From the NCBI RefSeq assembly GCF_000238255.3, contig NZ_CP011039.1, forward strand, positions 1,165,001 to 1,229,000: 64,000 nucleotides of DNA, in the 5' to 3' direction. This document shows positions 16,943-29,887 of this stretch, piece by piece. The translations under genes were made by a program, and so were the position numbers. Source of the stretch: Pseudoalteromonas spongiae UST010723-006. Its GTDB lineage: Bacteria; Pseudomonadota; Gammaproteobacteria; Enterobacterales; Alteromonadaceae. Each line of letters starts with the position of its first letter. The stretch's first letter is position 1. The notes under the pieces are model-generated. The model was not told the origin of the DNA and ran no database searches. It saw only the letters and a program-made list of their open reading frames with translations.

Positions 16943-17557
16943 TTATTGGTAGAGACGATGCTGTTTTATATAGTCAGAAACCGCTTCTGGCAGGAAATCA
17001 TTTTTGTATTGGGTAAGATTTGTACGCAGTGCCGAGGATGAAATGGCAACTTGCTGGTGCTGTGCAAGAAAGATATGACCGGCAAGCGGTAAGTCTTTTA
17101 TCGCATCGTTAATATCGCCACTAATAAACGGCGCAACTTCAGGGTTCGGTTGAAATGTTTCGCCCGGTCGTTGAAAGACTAAAAAGTTGCTATTGCTGAT
17201 ACAGTCTTGCCATTTATGCCATTTATGCAAGGTGTTGAGTGAATCCATTCCGATAATAAAAAATAAAGGTACTTTCGGGTATTCATGTCTGAAGCTAATT
17301 AGGCTTTCTAGCGCATAACTTGGTGTTTCGCGGTTTATTTCACGCAAATCAATCGCAAAGTTAGCCTCATCTTTAATTGCGAGTTTAATCATATTAATGC
17401 GGTGCGCGCTTGTTATACCCGACGTGGCTTTATGTACAGGTTGCTTGCACGGCATAAACAGTACTTTGCTTGGCGCTAGTGTTTGATCCGCTTGTTTCGC
17501 TAATGCAAGGTGCCCGGTGTGTATTGGGTCAAATGTGCCACCTAAAATAACAATCAT
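16943..17557 (-). CDS. nadD: Nicotinate-nucleotide adenylyltransferase NadD
   Basis: Makes deamido-NAD from nicotinate mononucleotide and ATP. The nucleotidyltransferase motif GGTFDPIHTGH is at residues 6-16, and the second motif SSSALR near residue 175 matches the ISSTxxR signature. Length 204 is usual. Its ATG overlaps the holA stop by 4 bp. Confidence 0.96.
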   Translation of the reverse strand: MIVILGGTFDPIHTGHLALAKQADQTLAPSKVLFMPCKQPVHKATSGITSAHRINMIKLAIKDEANFAIDLREINRETPSYALESLISFRHEYPKVPLFFIIGMDSLNTLHKWHKWQDCISNSNFLVFQRPGETFQPNPEVAPFISGDINDAIKDLPLAGHIFLAQHQQVAISSSALRTNLTQYKNDFLPEAVSDYIKQHRLYQ

Positions 17558-18609
17558 AGGTTGGCGTATTGTTCTACTTTTGCGTTAAACGGTACAGAAA
17601 AGGGCAGAGGACCAACAAACATTAGAGCAATATGCAGTAAGTGTTGGTAGGCATCAATATGCTGGTGTTGTTTGTAGGCTAAATCAAATTCGGCCAGTAC
17701 ATCACCGAGCGCGTTTAGTTCAACGTGTGTTAAACGCCTTAATGCTTGCTCTGTAATGGCTTGCTTATTTTTCCACACCTTAAATTGGCTGAAAATTGCA
17801 TTGAATGATTCGCCGTTTGCTATTGCTTGTTGCATTGCTTGTAAGCTTTCAAACTCGCGTACCAGTGCCCATAAAATAATGGTTGGTTCGACGTTTTCTT
17901 GTTTTAGCTTAAGCATTACTTTGCTGATCTGAACACTGTCGCCTTTTAATAGGGCGTCGCTTAAATCAAATACGTCTAAACGCGACTGATTGACCAGCGT
18001 TGGTGCTAATGTTTGGGCGTTAATTTCACCAGAAATATTGAGTAAAGAGAGCTTTTCAAGTTCTTGAGATATTGCGAACAAATTATCTTGGTTGTAGTCA
18101 ACCAATAGGGTTTTAGCATCAGCAGATAATCGCAAATTCAAACTTTGGCACTGCTGTTCAAGCCACGCAAATAACTGCTTTCCTTGAAGCGGGTAACACG
18201 GCACAAATAACCCGTGTTTATCCAATGCTTTAAACCATGCGCCACGTTGAATATCGTTACCCACTTTTTCGCCTTTGATAACGAGAATGCAATCGGGGTT
18301 TGGGTTTTGCGCAAGCGTTTGTAATAACTTGCTGGCTGCAGCATTGGGCTTGCTGTCACCAAGTTCTAATTCGATAATTTTGCGATTAGCAAAGAGTGAC
18401 AAACTTGCATATTCTTGCACAATTTCTTGCCAGTCAAACTGGGGAGAAGCGGCAAAGCGAATGACCTCATCAAACCCTTGTGCTTTTGCAATTGATTTAA
18501 CTTGGTTTGCAGCTTGGTTTAATAAAAATGCTTCTTCACCAAAAAGTAAGTAAAAAGGCGTTAAGCCTTGTTTTAACTGAGCAACTAATTGGTTCGGATA
18601 AATACGCAT
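17554..18609 (-). CDS. holA: DNA polymerase III subunit delta
   Basis: Clamp-loader subunit that opens the beta sliding clamp. The N-terminus MRIYPNQLVAQLKQGLTPFYLLFGEEAFLL and the following AAA-like fold fit HolA; the clamp-binding segment SLFANRKIIELEL is visible at about residues 70-82. Length 351 versus 343 in E. coli. Starts on the shared base of the lptE stop (TAATG). Confidence 0.93.
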   Translation of the reverse strand: MRIYPNQLVAQLKQGLTPFYLLFGEEAFLLNQAANQVKSIAKAQGFDEVIRFAASPQFDWQEIVQEYASLSLFANRKIIELELGDSKPNAAASKLLQTLAQNPNPDCILVIKGEKVGNDIQRGAWFKALDKHGLFVPCYPLQGKQLFAWLEQQCQSLNLRLSADAKTLLVDYNQDNLFAISQELEKLSLLNISGEINAQTLAPTLVNQSRLDVFDLSDALLKGDSVQISKVMLKLKQENVEPTIILWALVREFESLQAMQQAIANGESFNAIFSQFKVWKNKQAITEQALRRLTHVELNALGDVLAEFDLAYKQHQHIDAYQHLLHIALMFVGPLPFSVPFNAKVEQYANL

Positions 18610-19093
18610 TAATATTGGCCTAACTGACGAATAATCAAGTTACTTGCTTGTTGGCGCAATTCTGACAGGATCAATTCCATTTCTCTTGATTTTGCTAGCG
18701 CGTTATCAGGATCGTCTTGATAATTACGGGTAAGCTCAAAGCTATTGGTAATTGGCTTTTGCTGGTCACGAATAAGTTGGTAACTGACAGTGTAAATAAG
18801 TTCATGCTCGGCTACTTGGCCGTTTGGAAATAAACTTAGTGTACGACGGTTAAGAGAGTCTTTTAGTAGCTTTAGCTCAGCGGTAGCGTGCTTTGAATCA
18901 GTATTAATATTGCTCAGCGCTAAACTGTTTTGTAGCTCGGTAAAAAGCTGAGAGTCAGGGTTTGTCGCCGTGACCACTAAGTTTTGCAGATCGTCTGGTA
19001 ATACTGATGCGGTGCGCAATTTAAAACCGCAGCCAACTAAAAGCACAAAACACAGCAATAATGCTGTGTTTTGTAAAAAGCGTGGTGCAAACA

Positions 19094-19094
<1 letters not shown>
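18609..19094 (-). CDS. lptE: LPS-assembly lipoprotein LptE
   Basis: Outer-membrane lipoprotein that plugs the LptD barrel and helps deliver lipopolysaccharide to the cell surface. Signal peptide with lipobox VGCG (Cys22), then the conserved GFKLRTASVLPDDLQNLVV. Length 161 is somewhat shorter than E. coli (193). It starts on the last base of the leuS stop codon, as in the conserved leuS-lptE-holA order. Confidence 0.93.
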
Positions 19095-21724
<2,630 letters not shown>

Positions 21725-21920
21725 TTAGCATAGCGTAAATTGCGGCGCTAATACACCCTTAGCAGTGTATTAAAAGTAAGTTTTTTGAGTCTTTAATCGC
21801 ACCTTAAAAGCCATTTGATTTTGCTACTTGATTGTTGTTTTAATAAGCAGTTAACTGTTTGATACAAGATATTTTTTATATCGCTACTATACTTATAGAA
21901 ACAGCAAAAGGAGGAATAAA

Positions 21921-22397
21921 ATGAAAGACAGTTACGACAATTATTTAAAGCGCTTTCAACAGTGGTTACAGGATGTAAACGATCATGAGCTTAAAAGCTT
22001 GCAAAAAGCCTTCTATGACTTTCAAAAAGAGCTGGCAGCCCTTGGCAAATATTCAAAAGAGCAAATAGAAGATTACAGTTATTACGTAAAACGTGATATT
22101 GAGGAGTTTAACCGGCTCAGAAAGGCGCAAAAAGACAATGACTTCGCAAATGAAGAATTTAATGAAGAGTGGTGGTTAGCGCTGTCACATTTAGTTGATA
22201 AAACCCAATTAGAATGGTCACTATTACTTGATGACTTTGAGCACAATGGTGTTTACAAACAAGGCGAGTGGGTATCGTTTGGTGAGTTTCAATGTAAAGC
22301 CTGTGGTGAAGTGAAACACATCACGCATCCAAGCCAATTAAGCGCGTGTATAGAGTGTGATGCCATTGAGTTTCATCGTATCGCCAGCGCGCCATAA
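21921..22397 (+). CDS. ybeL: YbeL-like zinc-ribbon protein (DUF1451)
   Basis: A 158-residue cytoplasmic protein. Residues 1-110 are helical and charged, with coiled-coil character; the C-terminus carries a zinc ribbon made by CKAC and CIEC. This is the DUF1451 family, and E. coli ybeL also lies next to leuS. ATG start with an AGGAGG ribosome-binding site 7 bp upstream, suggesting strong translation. Function unknown. Confidence 0.88.
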   Translation: MKDSYDNYLKRFQQWLQDVNDHELKSLQKAFYDFQKELAALGKYSKEQIEDYSYYVKRDIEEFNRLRKAQKDNDFANEEFNEEWWLALSHLVDKTQLEWSLLLDDFEHNGVYKQGEWVSFGEFQCKACGEVKHITHPSQLSACIECDAIEFHRIASAP

Positions 22398-22489
22398 ATA
22401 TTTTTAACTTTCTGATGTTATTTTTTAAGGACTTAAGTAGACTCACACAAAAGCTATAGCGAGCAAGCGCTAATAAGGACGGTAGTATT

Positions 22490-24880
22490 ATGAAAATTGG
22501 CGAACAGAATAAACTTGGTGTTGATGTACTTGCACCGCAAATAGAATTGCACGCAATAGAAACTTGCATGGCGCAAGCATATCCTGATGAATACACAATT
22601 ATTGGACAAAAGCGTGCACAAAGTGCCATTGATTTTGCGCTAGGAATGGAGCTGCCAGGTTACAATATTTACGTGATGGGTGAACCGGCTCTAGGTCGTT
22701 TTACCATGGTGCAAGAAAAACTAGCTGCGCAAAGTCGCACCAAACAAACCCCACCGGATTGGCTTTATTTAAACAACTTTGACGAACACCGTCAGCCAAG
22801 TGCGATTTTTATGGCTGCAGGCGAAGGTAAGCTATTTAGTGAGGATATTGATTCATTTATTGATGAGATTTTAGATACCTTTCCAGCCGCATTTGATAAC
22901 CCTAATTACCAACGTCAAAAGAAAGCCATTGATAGTAGTTTCAACGAGAAATACGATGAAGCGCTCGAGATCGTAGAAAAAATTGCTAACCAACATAACG
23001 TGGCGTTATTTGAAGAGTCGGGCGTGATCAGCTTTGCCCCGGTAATTGATGGTAAACAGTTAGATGACGCTGAGTTTTCAAGCCTTGATGACGAGCAAAA
23101 GCAGTACTTTTACGATGTAATATCTCGCTTAGAAAATGCACTTAATGAAGCGCTAATTGAATTGCCAAGATGGAAACGTGAATCATCGGAAAAGCTACGC
23201 GAACTAAAGCAAAAAACGGTAGAAACCGCAATAAAACCACTGCTAAAAGATTTAGAGCACAAATACACCAGCCATTTAGGCATTGTGAAGTATTTAAAAG
23301 ACCTTAAAGCTGAGTTAATAGACGCAGTATTAGAGTGGCTGGCTGAAGAGAGCGACGAAAATAATAAAGAAGACTTAGATAAGCGCGCAATGCTAACGGA
23401 ATACATTGCGCCAAACATTTTAGTGAGCCACAAAGAAGAGGGCGCACCTGTTGTCTATGAGCCAAATCCAACGTTTGGCAATATTTTTGGCAAAGTAGAA
23501 TACACCTCGCAATCAGGTTCCATTGTTACCAGTTTCCGCTCGATTCAATCGGGGGCGCTACATCGTGCTAATGGTGGTTATTTAGTGATGGATGCGGAAA
23601 AACTGATGGCTAATAGCCAAGTTTGGGACGCACTAAAATTAAGTTTAAAGAGTAAGCAAATTAAAACAGATCTTGCTGCTCAAGATTCAAGTGTGGGTGC
23701 AAGTTTCACGTTAAAACCACAGCTTATTCCGCTTGATGTAAAAATAATATTGCTTGGTTCACGTGATTTGTATTACGTAATGCAAGAGTATGATGATGAG
23801 TTTAATGAACTTTTTCGTGTGCTCGCCGATTTTGATTATCATATTCCGGCAACCGATAAATATCAGTTCCAACTGATCAGTCGGGTGCAAAAATATGCGA
23901 CAGAAACACTGAAAATGTCACTTTCGGCCCATGCGTTTGCAGCGCTTCTGCGTTTTAGTCACCGCCAAGCTGAACACCAACGCAAGCTTTCAGCACGCTT
24001 TGCCGATGTGATTGAATTAACCAACGAAGCCGCGTTTTTTGCACGGCAAGATGGCGAAACCACAATTAAAGCGGCGCATATAGACGAAGCGCTTGCTGGT
24101 AAACAATATCGTACCGGGCAAATAAGCGAATCTTTTATGACTGAAATTAAAGAAGGTCATGTGCTTATACAAACAGAAGGTACACAAGTGGGCTGTGTTA
24201 ATGGTTTAACAGTGCTGCATATCGGAGATACCAGCTTCGGTACGCCAGCGCGCATTACCGCGACCGTCTACGCAGGCAGTGATGGCATTGTTGATATTGA
24301 GCGTGAAGCTGACCTCGGTAAATCAATTCACAGTAAAGGCGTAATGTTACTTACGGGTTATTTGGGCAATAAATACGCGCAAGATTTTGCACTGACCTTG
24401 AGTGCGAACATTGCCATCGAACAAAGTTATGGTTCGATTGATGGTGATAGTGCATCACTTGCTGAGTTGTGCGCATTGGTTTCAGCCATCACGCGTTTAC
24501 CGATTAATCAAGGCATTGCGCTCACTGGCTCAATTAACCAACACGGTGAAGTGCAGGCAATTGGCGGTGTGAACGAAAAAATTGAAGGCTTCTTTAAGCT
24601 CTGTCAGATGCGCGGTTTAAATGGTGCTCAAGGCGTGATTGTGCCGCAATCTAATGTGCATAATTTAGTGCTTAATGCGCAAGTGCTGGAAGCGGTTGAG
24701 AAAGGGCTGTTTAGTATTTACGCGGTGAGTACAGTTGATCAGGCGTTTGAAATCTTACTAGGTAAACAAGCTGGTGAACTCTCTGCGAAAGGCACTTATG
24801 GTAAGGATACCATTCACGACTTAGCGCTGCGTCGCTTAAGCCATTTTGCTGAAGTGATTAATGGCGGTGTTGAAGAATAA
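22490..24880 (+). CDS. Lon-family AAA+ protease (AAA_32/LonB-like)
   Basis: A 796-residue cytoplasmic ATP-dependent protease related to E. coli YcbZ but longer. The N-terminal part holds a modified nucleotide-binding loop GEPALGRFTM (no Walker A Lys). A coiled-coil stretch covers about 170-290. The AAA_32 region has FGNIFGKVEY, SGALHRANGGYLVMDAE and the arginine-finger side. The C-terminal Lon protease domain has catalytic Ser near 653 (DGDSAS) and Lys near 696 (GGVNEKIEGF), an intact dyad. Family members degrade unknown substrates. Single gene with a good terminator downstream. Confidence 0.9.
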   Translation: MKIGEQNKLGVDVLAPQIELHAIETCMAQAYPDEYTIIGQKRAQSAIDFALGMELPGYNIYVMGEPALGRFTMVQEKLAAQSRTKQTPPDWLYLNNFDEHRQPSAIFMAAGEGKLFSEDIDSFIDEILDTFPAAFDNPNYQRQKKAIDSSFNEKYDEALEIVEKIANQHNVALFEESGVISFAPVIDGKQLDDAEFSSLDDEQKQYFYDVISRLENALNEALIELPRWKRESSEKLRELKQKTVETAIKPLLKDLEHKYTSHLGIVKYLKDLKAELIDAVLEWLAEESDENNKEDLDKRAMLTEYIAPNILVSHKEEGAPVVYEPNPTFGNIFGKVEYTSQSGSIVTSFRSIQSGALHRANGGYLVMDAEKLMANSQVWDALKLSLKSKQIKTDLAAQDSSVGASFTLKPQLIPLDVKIILLGSRDLYYVMQEYDDEFNELFRVLADFDYHIPATDKYQFQLISRVQKYATETLKMSLSAHAFAALLRFSHRQAEHQRKLSARFADVIELTNEAAFFARQDGETTIKAAHIDEALAGKQYRTGQISESFMTEIKEGHVLIQTEGTQVGCVNGLTVLHIGDTSFGTPARITATVYAGSDGIVDIEREADLGKSIHSKGVMLLTGYLGNKYAQDFALTLSANIAIEQSYGSIDGDSASLAELCALVSAITRLPINQGIALTGSINQHGEVQAIGGVNEKIEGFFKLCQMRGLNGAQGVIVPQSNVHNLVLNAQVLEAVEKGLFSIYAVSTVDQAFEILLGKQAGELSAKGTYGKDTIHDLALRRLSHFAEVINGGVEE

Positions 24881-24901
24881 ACACTTAGCTAATAAACCAA
24901 T

Positions 24902-24927
24902 AAAAGCAGCGGGATCGCTGCTTTTTT
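24902..24927. terminator. Bidirectional rho-independent terminator
   Basis: Stem AAAAGCAGCG / CGCTGCTTTT with a GGAT loop and T run, between the converging Lon-type and histidine kinase genes. The histidine kinase stop codon lies inside its T run. Confidence 0.82.
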
Positions 24928-27280
24928 ATTTTAAGTACTGCTGTAACTTGTCTAACAACAGGGTTTTTTCTATTGGTTTTCCAATCCAGTCATTACATCC
25001 AATCTCGCGATAGCTTTGAATATCCGACTGCATAATATTCGCGGTGAGTGCGATGATTGGCGTGCTGGTATCGTTTTCTCTGATTTTGGTGGTTGCGGTT
25101 TTGCCATCCATAACCGGCATTTGCATATCCATTAAGATTAAATCAAAAGATCCGCTCACCGTTTCTAATGCTTGTAAACCATTGTTCACTATTGTTAGTT
25201 GCGCTTGTGTTGGCTGTAACATTGCCTTAACTAATACTTGGTTAATTGGATTGTCTTCAACTAGCAATACGCGCTTTTCGCTAAGGTTGATAATTTCTTC
25301 GGCTTGTGTGTGGCGATTTTGTGCATCCTCTTTGGCCTTTGTCAGTGGAATATCAATTGTAAAGTTTGTGCCTTTATTCAATTCACTCGTAACACTTATG
25401 CTGCCACTCATCAGTTTTATTAACGATTGTGCGATTGGCATACCAAGGCCTGTGCCACCATAGTTCCGGGTAATGGAATCGTCAGCTTGTTCAAAACGAT
25501 GGTATAGTTTATCAATGCTTTTTTCACTCATACCAATGCCAGTGTCATTAACTAAAAATGTAATATGTGGTTTATCGGTATTTGGCAAAATTGACAGAGT
25601 AACGCTGCCTTGTTGGGTAAATTTAATCGCATTAGAACAGATATTTAGTAGCACTTGCTTAATACGTGCTGGATCGCCAATCCATAGGTCGTGTTCTACC
25701 TGATTTAAAATATTAAGCGCGATGTTTTTCGCCAGCGCAGTTTGGATCAGATCTGCATGTAAATTAGCGAGTAGCTCACTAAGTTTAAATGGTGTGCGCT
25801 CTAACGATAATTTACCGGCTTCAATTTTCGAAAAATCAAGAATATCGTTTACCACGGTCATTAATGCTTTTGTTGAATCGAGCGCATCTTTGACATAGCC
25901 ATTTGCTACTTTATTGAGTTGCATTTCATTTAACAGTTGTAAATTGCCATATACACCGTTCATTGGTGTGCGTATTTCATGGCTGGTGTTAGCCAAAAAG
26001 GCACTTTTCGCATTGTTGGCACTTTCGGCGACTTCTTTCGCGTGCTTTATTAAACGCTCTTGCTCTTTGCGCTCAGTAATATCACGTATTACGCCTACAA
26101 AGTGGTGTTCTTCGTCGAGTAAAATGTGGCTAATCGTTAATTCAATGGGAAACTCATCGCCATTTTTACGTTTTGCAATTAAATCACGATTTTTACCAAT
26201 AGCAGAGGGGGATTGTTTAACGCGATAGTTGGCAACAAACTCGTCGTGCTTTTCTGCAAACTCGCTATTCATTAGCAAGGTAACGTTCTTGCCAAGCACA
26301 TCACGTGATTGCCAACCAAACATAGACTCGGCACTTGTTGAGAAGAGTTTAATATGGCCTTTTTGGTTAATAACGATAATTGCATCTGAGAGGCTAGCAA
26401 GTACCGCGGCTTGCTGTTGTTCGGTGATTGCGATACGTTTTTTTGCGCTGTCGAGAGATGCTTGTGTGGCTTTCTCTTGCTGTAATAACGACTCGTTAGA
26501 GCTTTGCAACTGAAGAAACAAGTATCGCTCGTTTTGCAGGGCAAACCATAATGCCACGCCATACGCTAATAGCCTCAGTAAGTGCCATCCCCACCATGAA
26601 ACATCCCATAAGAATGATTGTTGAAACATGATAGCGGCAAAGCCAAACATTGAGCAGTGTAAAATAAACAGTAAGTCATCACTTTTATTAAATTGTTTAT
26701 AAACAAAGAAAAGCTTGATTGCAGCGAATAACAAGGCAATACCACCAAACACGTTCATAAGGGTAGCTAATGAGGTAAAGCGTGTTTGCTGCACCATAAT
26801 GGGTACTTGTTGTGGAAAGATAATCGAAACTATCGAAATAATGAGGCTAAATAGCAAAGTCACATAGACAAAGCGTGTGCTGATGGCATTTGTAAATTTC
26901 GGCTTAAGCATTACTAATGCGAAGAGTAGCCCGCCAAAAAATGTGGCCAACGAATGTAACCAAACAAATAAGTTTCCCGGTTTGACTAAAGCATGGGCAA
27001 TATCGAAGACACCCATCGCGCCAATCGCCGCAGCGATAACTAAATTAAAGCTAGTACCGCGTTTACTTTGTTCCAAATTGATTAATAGAAAACATACTAA
27101 TAGCGCAATAACGCCACCGATTACTTCCACTGCGCTATGAAATGGAATATGTTGCCAACGCCATTGAGACAAGGTGGTCTTTGCTAGAGCAAAGGTTAAC
27201 AGATGAATAAATGCGCTCAGCAAAATCGTAATGACGATGGTTTTACTAAAGCGCAATGGCGAATCGGGCTGTTTAAGCAA
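24926..27280 (-). CDS. Hybrid sensor histidine kinase (membrane sensor-PAS-HisKA-HATPase-REC)
   Basis: A 784-residue inner-membrane sensor. Residues 1-245 hold about seven hydrophobic segments resembling a MASE3-type sensor (assignment tentative). A coiled coil leads to a PAS domain (about 290-405), HisKA with the phospho-acceptor His in SHEIRTPMNG, and HATPase_c with NAIKF, DTGIGMS and GGTGLGMPIA. A C-terminal receiver follows with the acceptor Asp in ILMDMQMPVMDG and conserved TA/K positions. No response regulator gene is adjacent, so its output is unknown. Confidence 0.9.
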   Translation of the reverse strand: MLKQPDSPLRFSKTIVITILLSAFIHLLTFALAKTTLSQWRWQHIPFHSAVEVIGGVIALLVCFLLINLEQSKRGTSFNLVIAAAIGAMGVFDIAHALVKPGNLFVWLHSLATFFGGLLFALVMLKPKFTNAISTRFVYVTLLFSLIISIVSIIFPQQVPIMVQQTRFTSLATLMNVFGGIALLFAAIKLFFVYKQFNKSDDLLFILHCSMFGFAAIMFQQSFLWDVSWWGWHLLRLLAYGVALWFALQNERYLFLQLQSSNESLLQQEKATQASLDSAKKRIAITEQQQAAVLASLSDAIIVINQKGHIKLFSTSAESMFGWQSRDVLGKNVTLLMNSEFAEKHDEFVANYRVKQSPSAIGKNRDLIAKRKNGDEFPIELTISHILLDEEHHFVGVIRDITERKEQERLIKHAKEVAESANNAKSAFLANTSHEIRTPMNGVYGNLQLLNEMQLNKVANGYVKDALDSTKALMTVVNDILDFSKIEAGKLSLERTPFKLSELLANLHADLIQTALAKNIALNILNQVEHDLWIGDPARIKQVLLNICSNAIKFTQQGSVTLSILPNTDKPHITFLVNDTGIGMSEKSIDKLYHRFEQADDSITRNYGGTGLGMPIAQSLIKLMSGSISVTSELNKGTNFTIDIPLTKAKEDAQNRHTQAEEIINLSEKRVLLVEDNPINQVLVKAMLQPTQAQLTIVNNGLQALETVSGSFDLILMDMQMPVMDGKTATTKIRENDTSTPIIALTANIMQSDIQSYREIGCNDWIGKPIEKTLLLDKLQQYLK

Positions 27281-27364
27281 ATGTGTGCCTTAAGTATCTG
27301 ACAAAAAAGGTAACACATTAAATTTAGACGTCATGGTGTGATAACACAATAACGTCGTCATTGA

Positions 27365-28900
27365 TTATGACATGCTTTTTTGTTTTTGCCGTTGGATAAT
27401 TAAACTTGCAATAAAACAAAGCAGTAGAGCGATGTATAACGCACGGTCGCCATACTGGCTGTAAAATGTTTTACCAGTGGTGAGTGGTAGGGTAAAGCGC
27501 TCTAACGCCGCTTCAAATTGGGGTAAATATTGTCCGTGTTTAGCGATTGGGTCGTAAACGCCGCTTACGCCGTTATTGGTGACACGAACCAAGGGCATAC
27601 CCAATTCAAGGGCACGCATGCGTGCAATTTGCATATGCTGGTGGGGGCCGTGAGAATTACCAAACCATGCATCATTACTTACCGTAAATAAAATATCAGA
27701 ATCTTGCTGATAGTTACCACGTACTAAGCTACTAAATGCAATTTCATAACAAATCGCCGGTAAAACATGATAACCATTAGCAATTAAATTAGCTTGCTTT
27801 GCTTCGCCTCGGGTGAATGAAGAATGGTCAAGGTCAAACAGCGGTGCAATCGGTCTTAATATTTCTTCAAACGGTACAAACTCACCAATGGGAAGTAATT
27901 GGTGCTTGTTATAGCGATTGTGATGCAAATAACGGTAATGGCCCTGTTGGTCATCAGCATGCTTTTTGCCTACTACAATTAAATTGTTATAAACCGTTTT
28001 TGTACCGAGCTGATAATCAATAATGCCGGTAATAAGCGCGGTATTATTAAATGCCGCTGCTTTATCAAGATTACCAAGGTAATCGTCTACTAGTACTTCA
28101 ATCTCAGGAATAGCAGCCTCGGGCCAGACGATTAGATCCGCCTGCCAATTTGGACGAGTCATATCTTGATATTTCGCCATGGTTGGCCAGAAGTTCTCAG
28201 GCGCGAAGCGTAACTCTTGTTTGATGTTGCCTTGCACCAGTACGACATCAATCGATTTATCTCTGTAGCTTACAGAAGGCGAAAAATGCACTAAACCGAG
28301 TGCCAATAAAAGCACAGATGCAATCACAGCTGCAGGCTTAAAACTGCGTTGGCTCAGTGCGTAAATAGAAAAACCCAGTAATAAACTCACCGCAGTTAAT
28401 CCTGTTTCACCTATCCAAGGGGCAAGGCTATTAAGTGGACTGTCTGTTAACGTATAGCCAAAGCTTAACCATGGAAAGCCTGTAAGTAGCGTACCGCGTA
28501 AATATTCCATCAAGATAAATAACGGAATAAAAAGTGCCAAATACGTTATAGATAAGGTGTTTTTGTTACTGAATTTATGGCTAAGCCAGCAGGCAAGGGT
28601 TGGGTATAGCGAAAGGTACGAAACCAATATCACCATCAATAAGAGCGATGCAATTAGCGGTAAGCCACCAAACTCTGCAATGGACACATGTACCCAACTT
28701 ATGCCCGCACCAAACCAACCTAGACCAAAGATAAAACCATGGCTAGCAGCCGTTTTAGCGCTGACATTACGATTAAGGTAAAAAAGAGTGGCAATAGCGA
28801 AGGGCGCGATTGGCCAAAGGTTAAACGGTGAGTAACTAAATACCATTAAAATGCCGGCGATAAGCGCCAGCATTTTGTCTTTCATTGATGATGAGATCAC
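27365..28900 (-). CDS. lnt: Apolipoprotein N-acyltransferase Lnt
   Basis: Inner-membrane enzyme adding the third acyl chain to lipoproteins, needed for their sorting. About six N-terminal membrane segments precede a nitrilase-like domain with the catalytic triad seen as Glu in VWPEAAIPE, Lys region in LLPIGEFVPFE and Cys in PAICYEIAF. Length 511 fits E. coli (512). The start is a GTG at 28900 (3 bp after corC) or an ATG at 28885; neither has a strong ribosome-binding site. Confidence 0.95.
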   Translation of the reverse strand: MISSSMKDKMLALIAGILMVFSYSPFNLWPIAPFAIATLFYLNRNVSAKTAASHGFIFGLGWFGAGISWVHVSIAEFGGLPLIASLLLMVILVSYLSLYPTLACWLSHKFSNKNTLSITYLALFIPLFILMEYLRGTLLTGFPWLSFGYTLTDSPLNSLAPWIGETGLTAVSLLLGFSIYALSQRSFKPAAVIASVLLLALGLVHFSPSVSYRDKSIDVVLVQGNIKQELRFAPENFWPTMAKYQDMTRPNWQADLIVWPEAAIPEIEVLVDDYLGNLDKAAAFNNTALITGIIDYQLGTKTVYNNLIVVGKKHADDQQGHYRYLHHNRYNKHQLLPIGEFVPFEEILRPIAPLFDLDHSSFTRGEAKQANLIANGYHVLPAICYEIAFSSLVRGNYQQDSDILFTVSNDAWFGNSHGPHQHMQIARMRALELGMPLVRVTNNGVSGVYDPIAKHGQYLPQFEAALERFTLPLTTGKTFYSQYGDRALYIALLLCFIASLIIQRQKQKSMS

Positions 28901-28902
28901 GT

Positions 28903-29790
28903 TTAATTATCTGTTGATTCGTCTTCGTTGGTATCATCACTTTTTGGCAATGTAACCTGTACTTGAAGAATACGGCGGCTATCTGCGTTGGTGATTTTAA
29001 ATTGAATTCCGTCAATTTCAATGGTTTCACCACGAGATGGCATATGACCAAAGGCATGTAGAATAATACCACCTATGGTACCGGCTTCATCGGTATCGAA
29101 ATACGTCGAAAAGTGCTGATTAAAATCTTCAAGTGGCGTAAGCGCTTGTACTAAGTACACGTGCTTTGCAACTTGACGAATATCTTGTGTTTCTTCTTCT
29201 TCGTCGTGCTCATCTTCAATTTCACCAACGATGATTTCAAGAATATCTTCGATGGTAACAAGTCCAGAAACACCACCGTATTCATCAATTACAATCGCCA
29301 TATGATAGCGCTGTTGACGAAACTCGTTGAGTAGGGTGTCTACACGTTTACTTTCTGGCACAACAACAGCTGGGCGCAAGTAATCGCGAAGTGGTGGATG
29401 CTCTTCTTGATTTTTTAAAATAAGCGGTAATAAATCTTTAGCGAGTAAGATGCCTTCTACATGATCTTTATCTTCGCATACCACAGGAAAGCGTGAGTGC
29501 GATGATTCAACCATAACTGGCAACAATTCGGCAATTGTTTGTTCTACATCCAGTGTAATCATTTGCGAGCGAGGGATCATAATATCGCGAACTTTCAGTT
29601 CAGATACGCCCAAAACACCTTTCATCATATCTTTGGTTTCTGGGTCAATAAGATCTCTTTCTTCAGCGTCGATAATAACTTCGACTAACTGCTCTTTATT
29701 CTGGGGTTCCCCTTGTAACATTTGGGAGATTTTGTCTAACCAAGTTTTACCAGAAGAACCCTGACTAGATTGCGAATTTTCGTCGCTCAT
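28903..29790 (-). CDS. corC: CorC/YbeX-type CBS and transporter-associated domain protein
   Basis: A 295-residue cytoplasmic protein linked with magnesium/cobalt efflux and ribosome maturation. N-terminal acidic region, two CBS domains (about residues 65-190, MIPRSQMITLD and YHMAIVIDEYGGVSGLVTIEDILE), and the CorC_HlyC domain (about 205-285). The conserved order corC-ybeY-ybeZ-miaB is kept. Downstream lnt begins 3 bp later. Confidence 0.93.
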   Translation of the reverse strand: MSDENSQSSQGSSGKTWLDKISQMLQGEPQNKEQLVEVIIDAEERDLIDPETKDMMKGVLGVSELKVRDIMIPRSQMITLDVEQTIAELLPVMVESSHSRFPVVCEDKDHVEGILLAKDLLPLILKNQEEHPPLRDYLRPAVVVPESKRVDTLLNEFRQQRYHMAIVIDEYGGVSGLVTIEDILEIIVGEIEDEHDEEEETQDIRQVAKHVYLVQALTPLEDFNQHFSTYFDTDEAGTIGGIILHAFGHMPSRGETIEIDGIQFKITNADSRRILQVQVTLPKSDDTNEDESTDN

Positions 29791-29887
29791 AAGCGCTTTA
29801 TTAGCTCCATTTAAATAAAATTAAGGATTAATTATTGGCTAATCCAAGCCTGTTATACCAAATTTGGTTTGAATTTCAAAAACAAAA

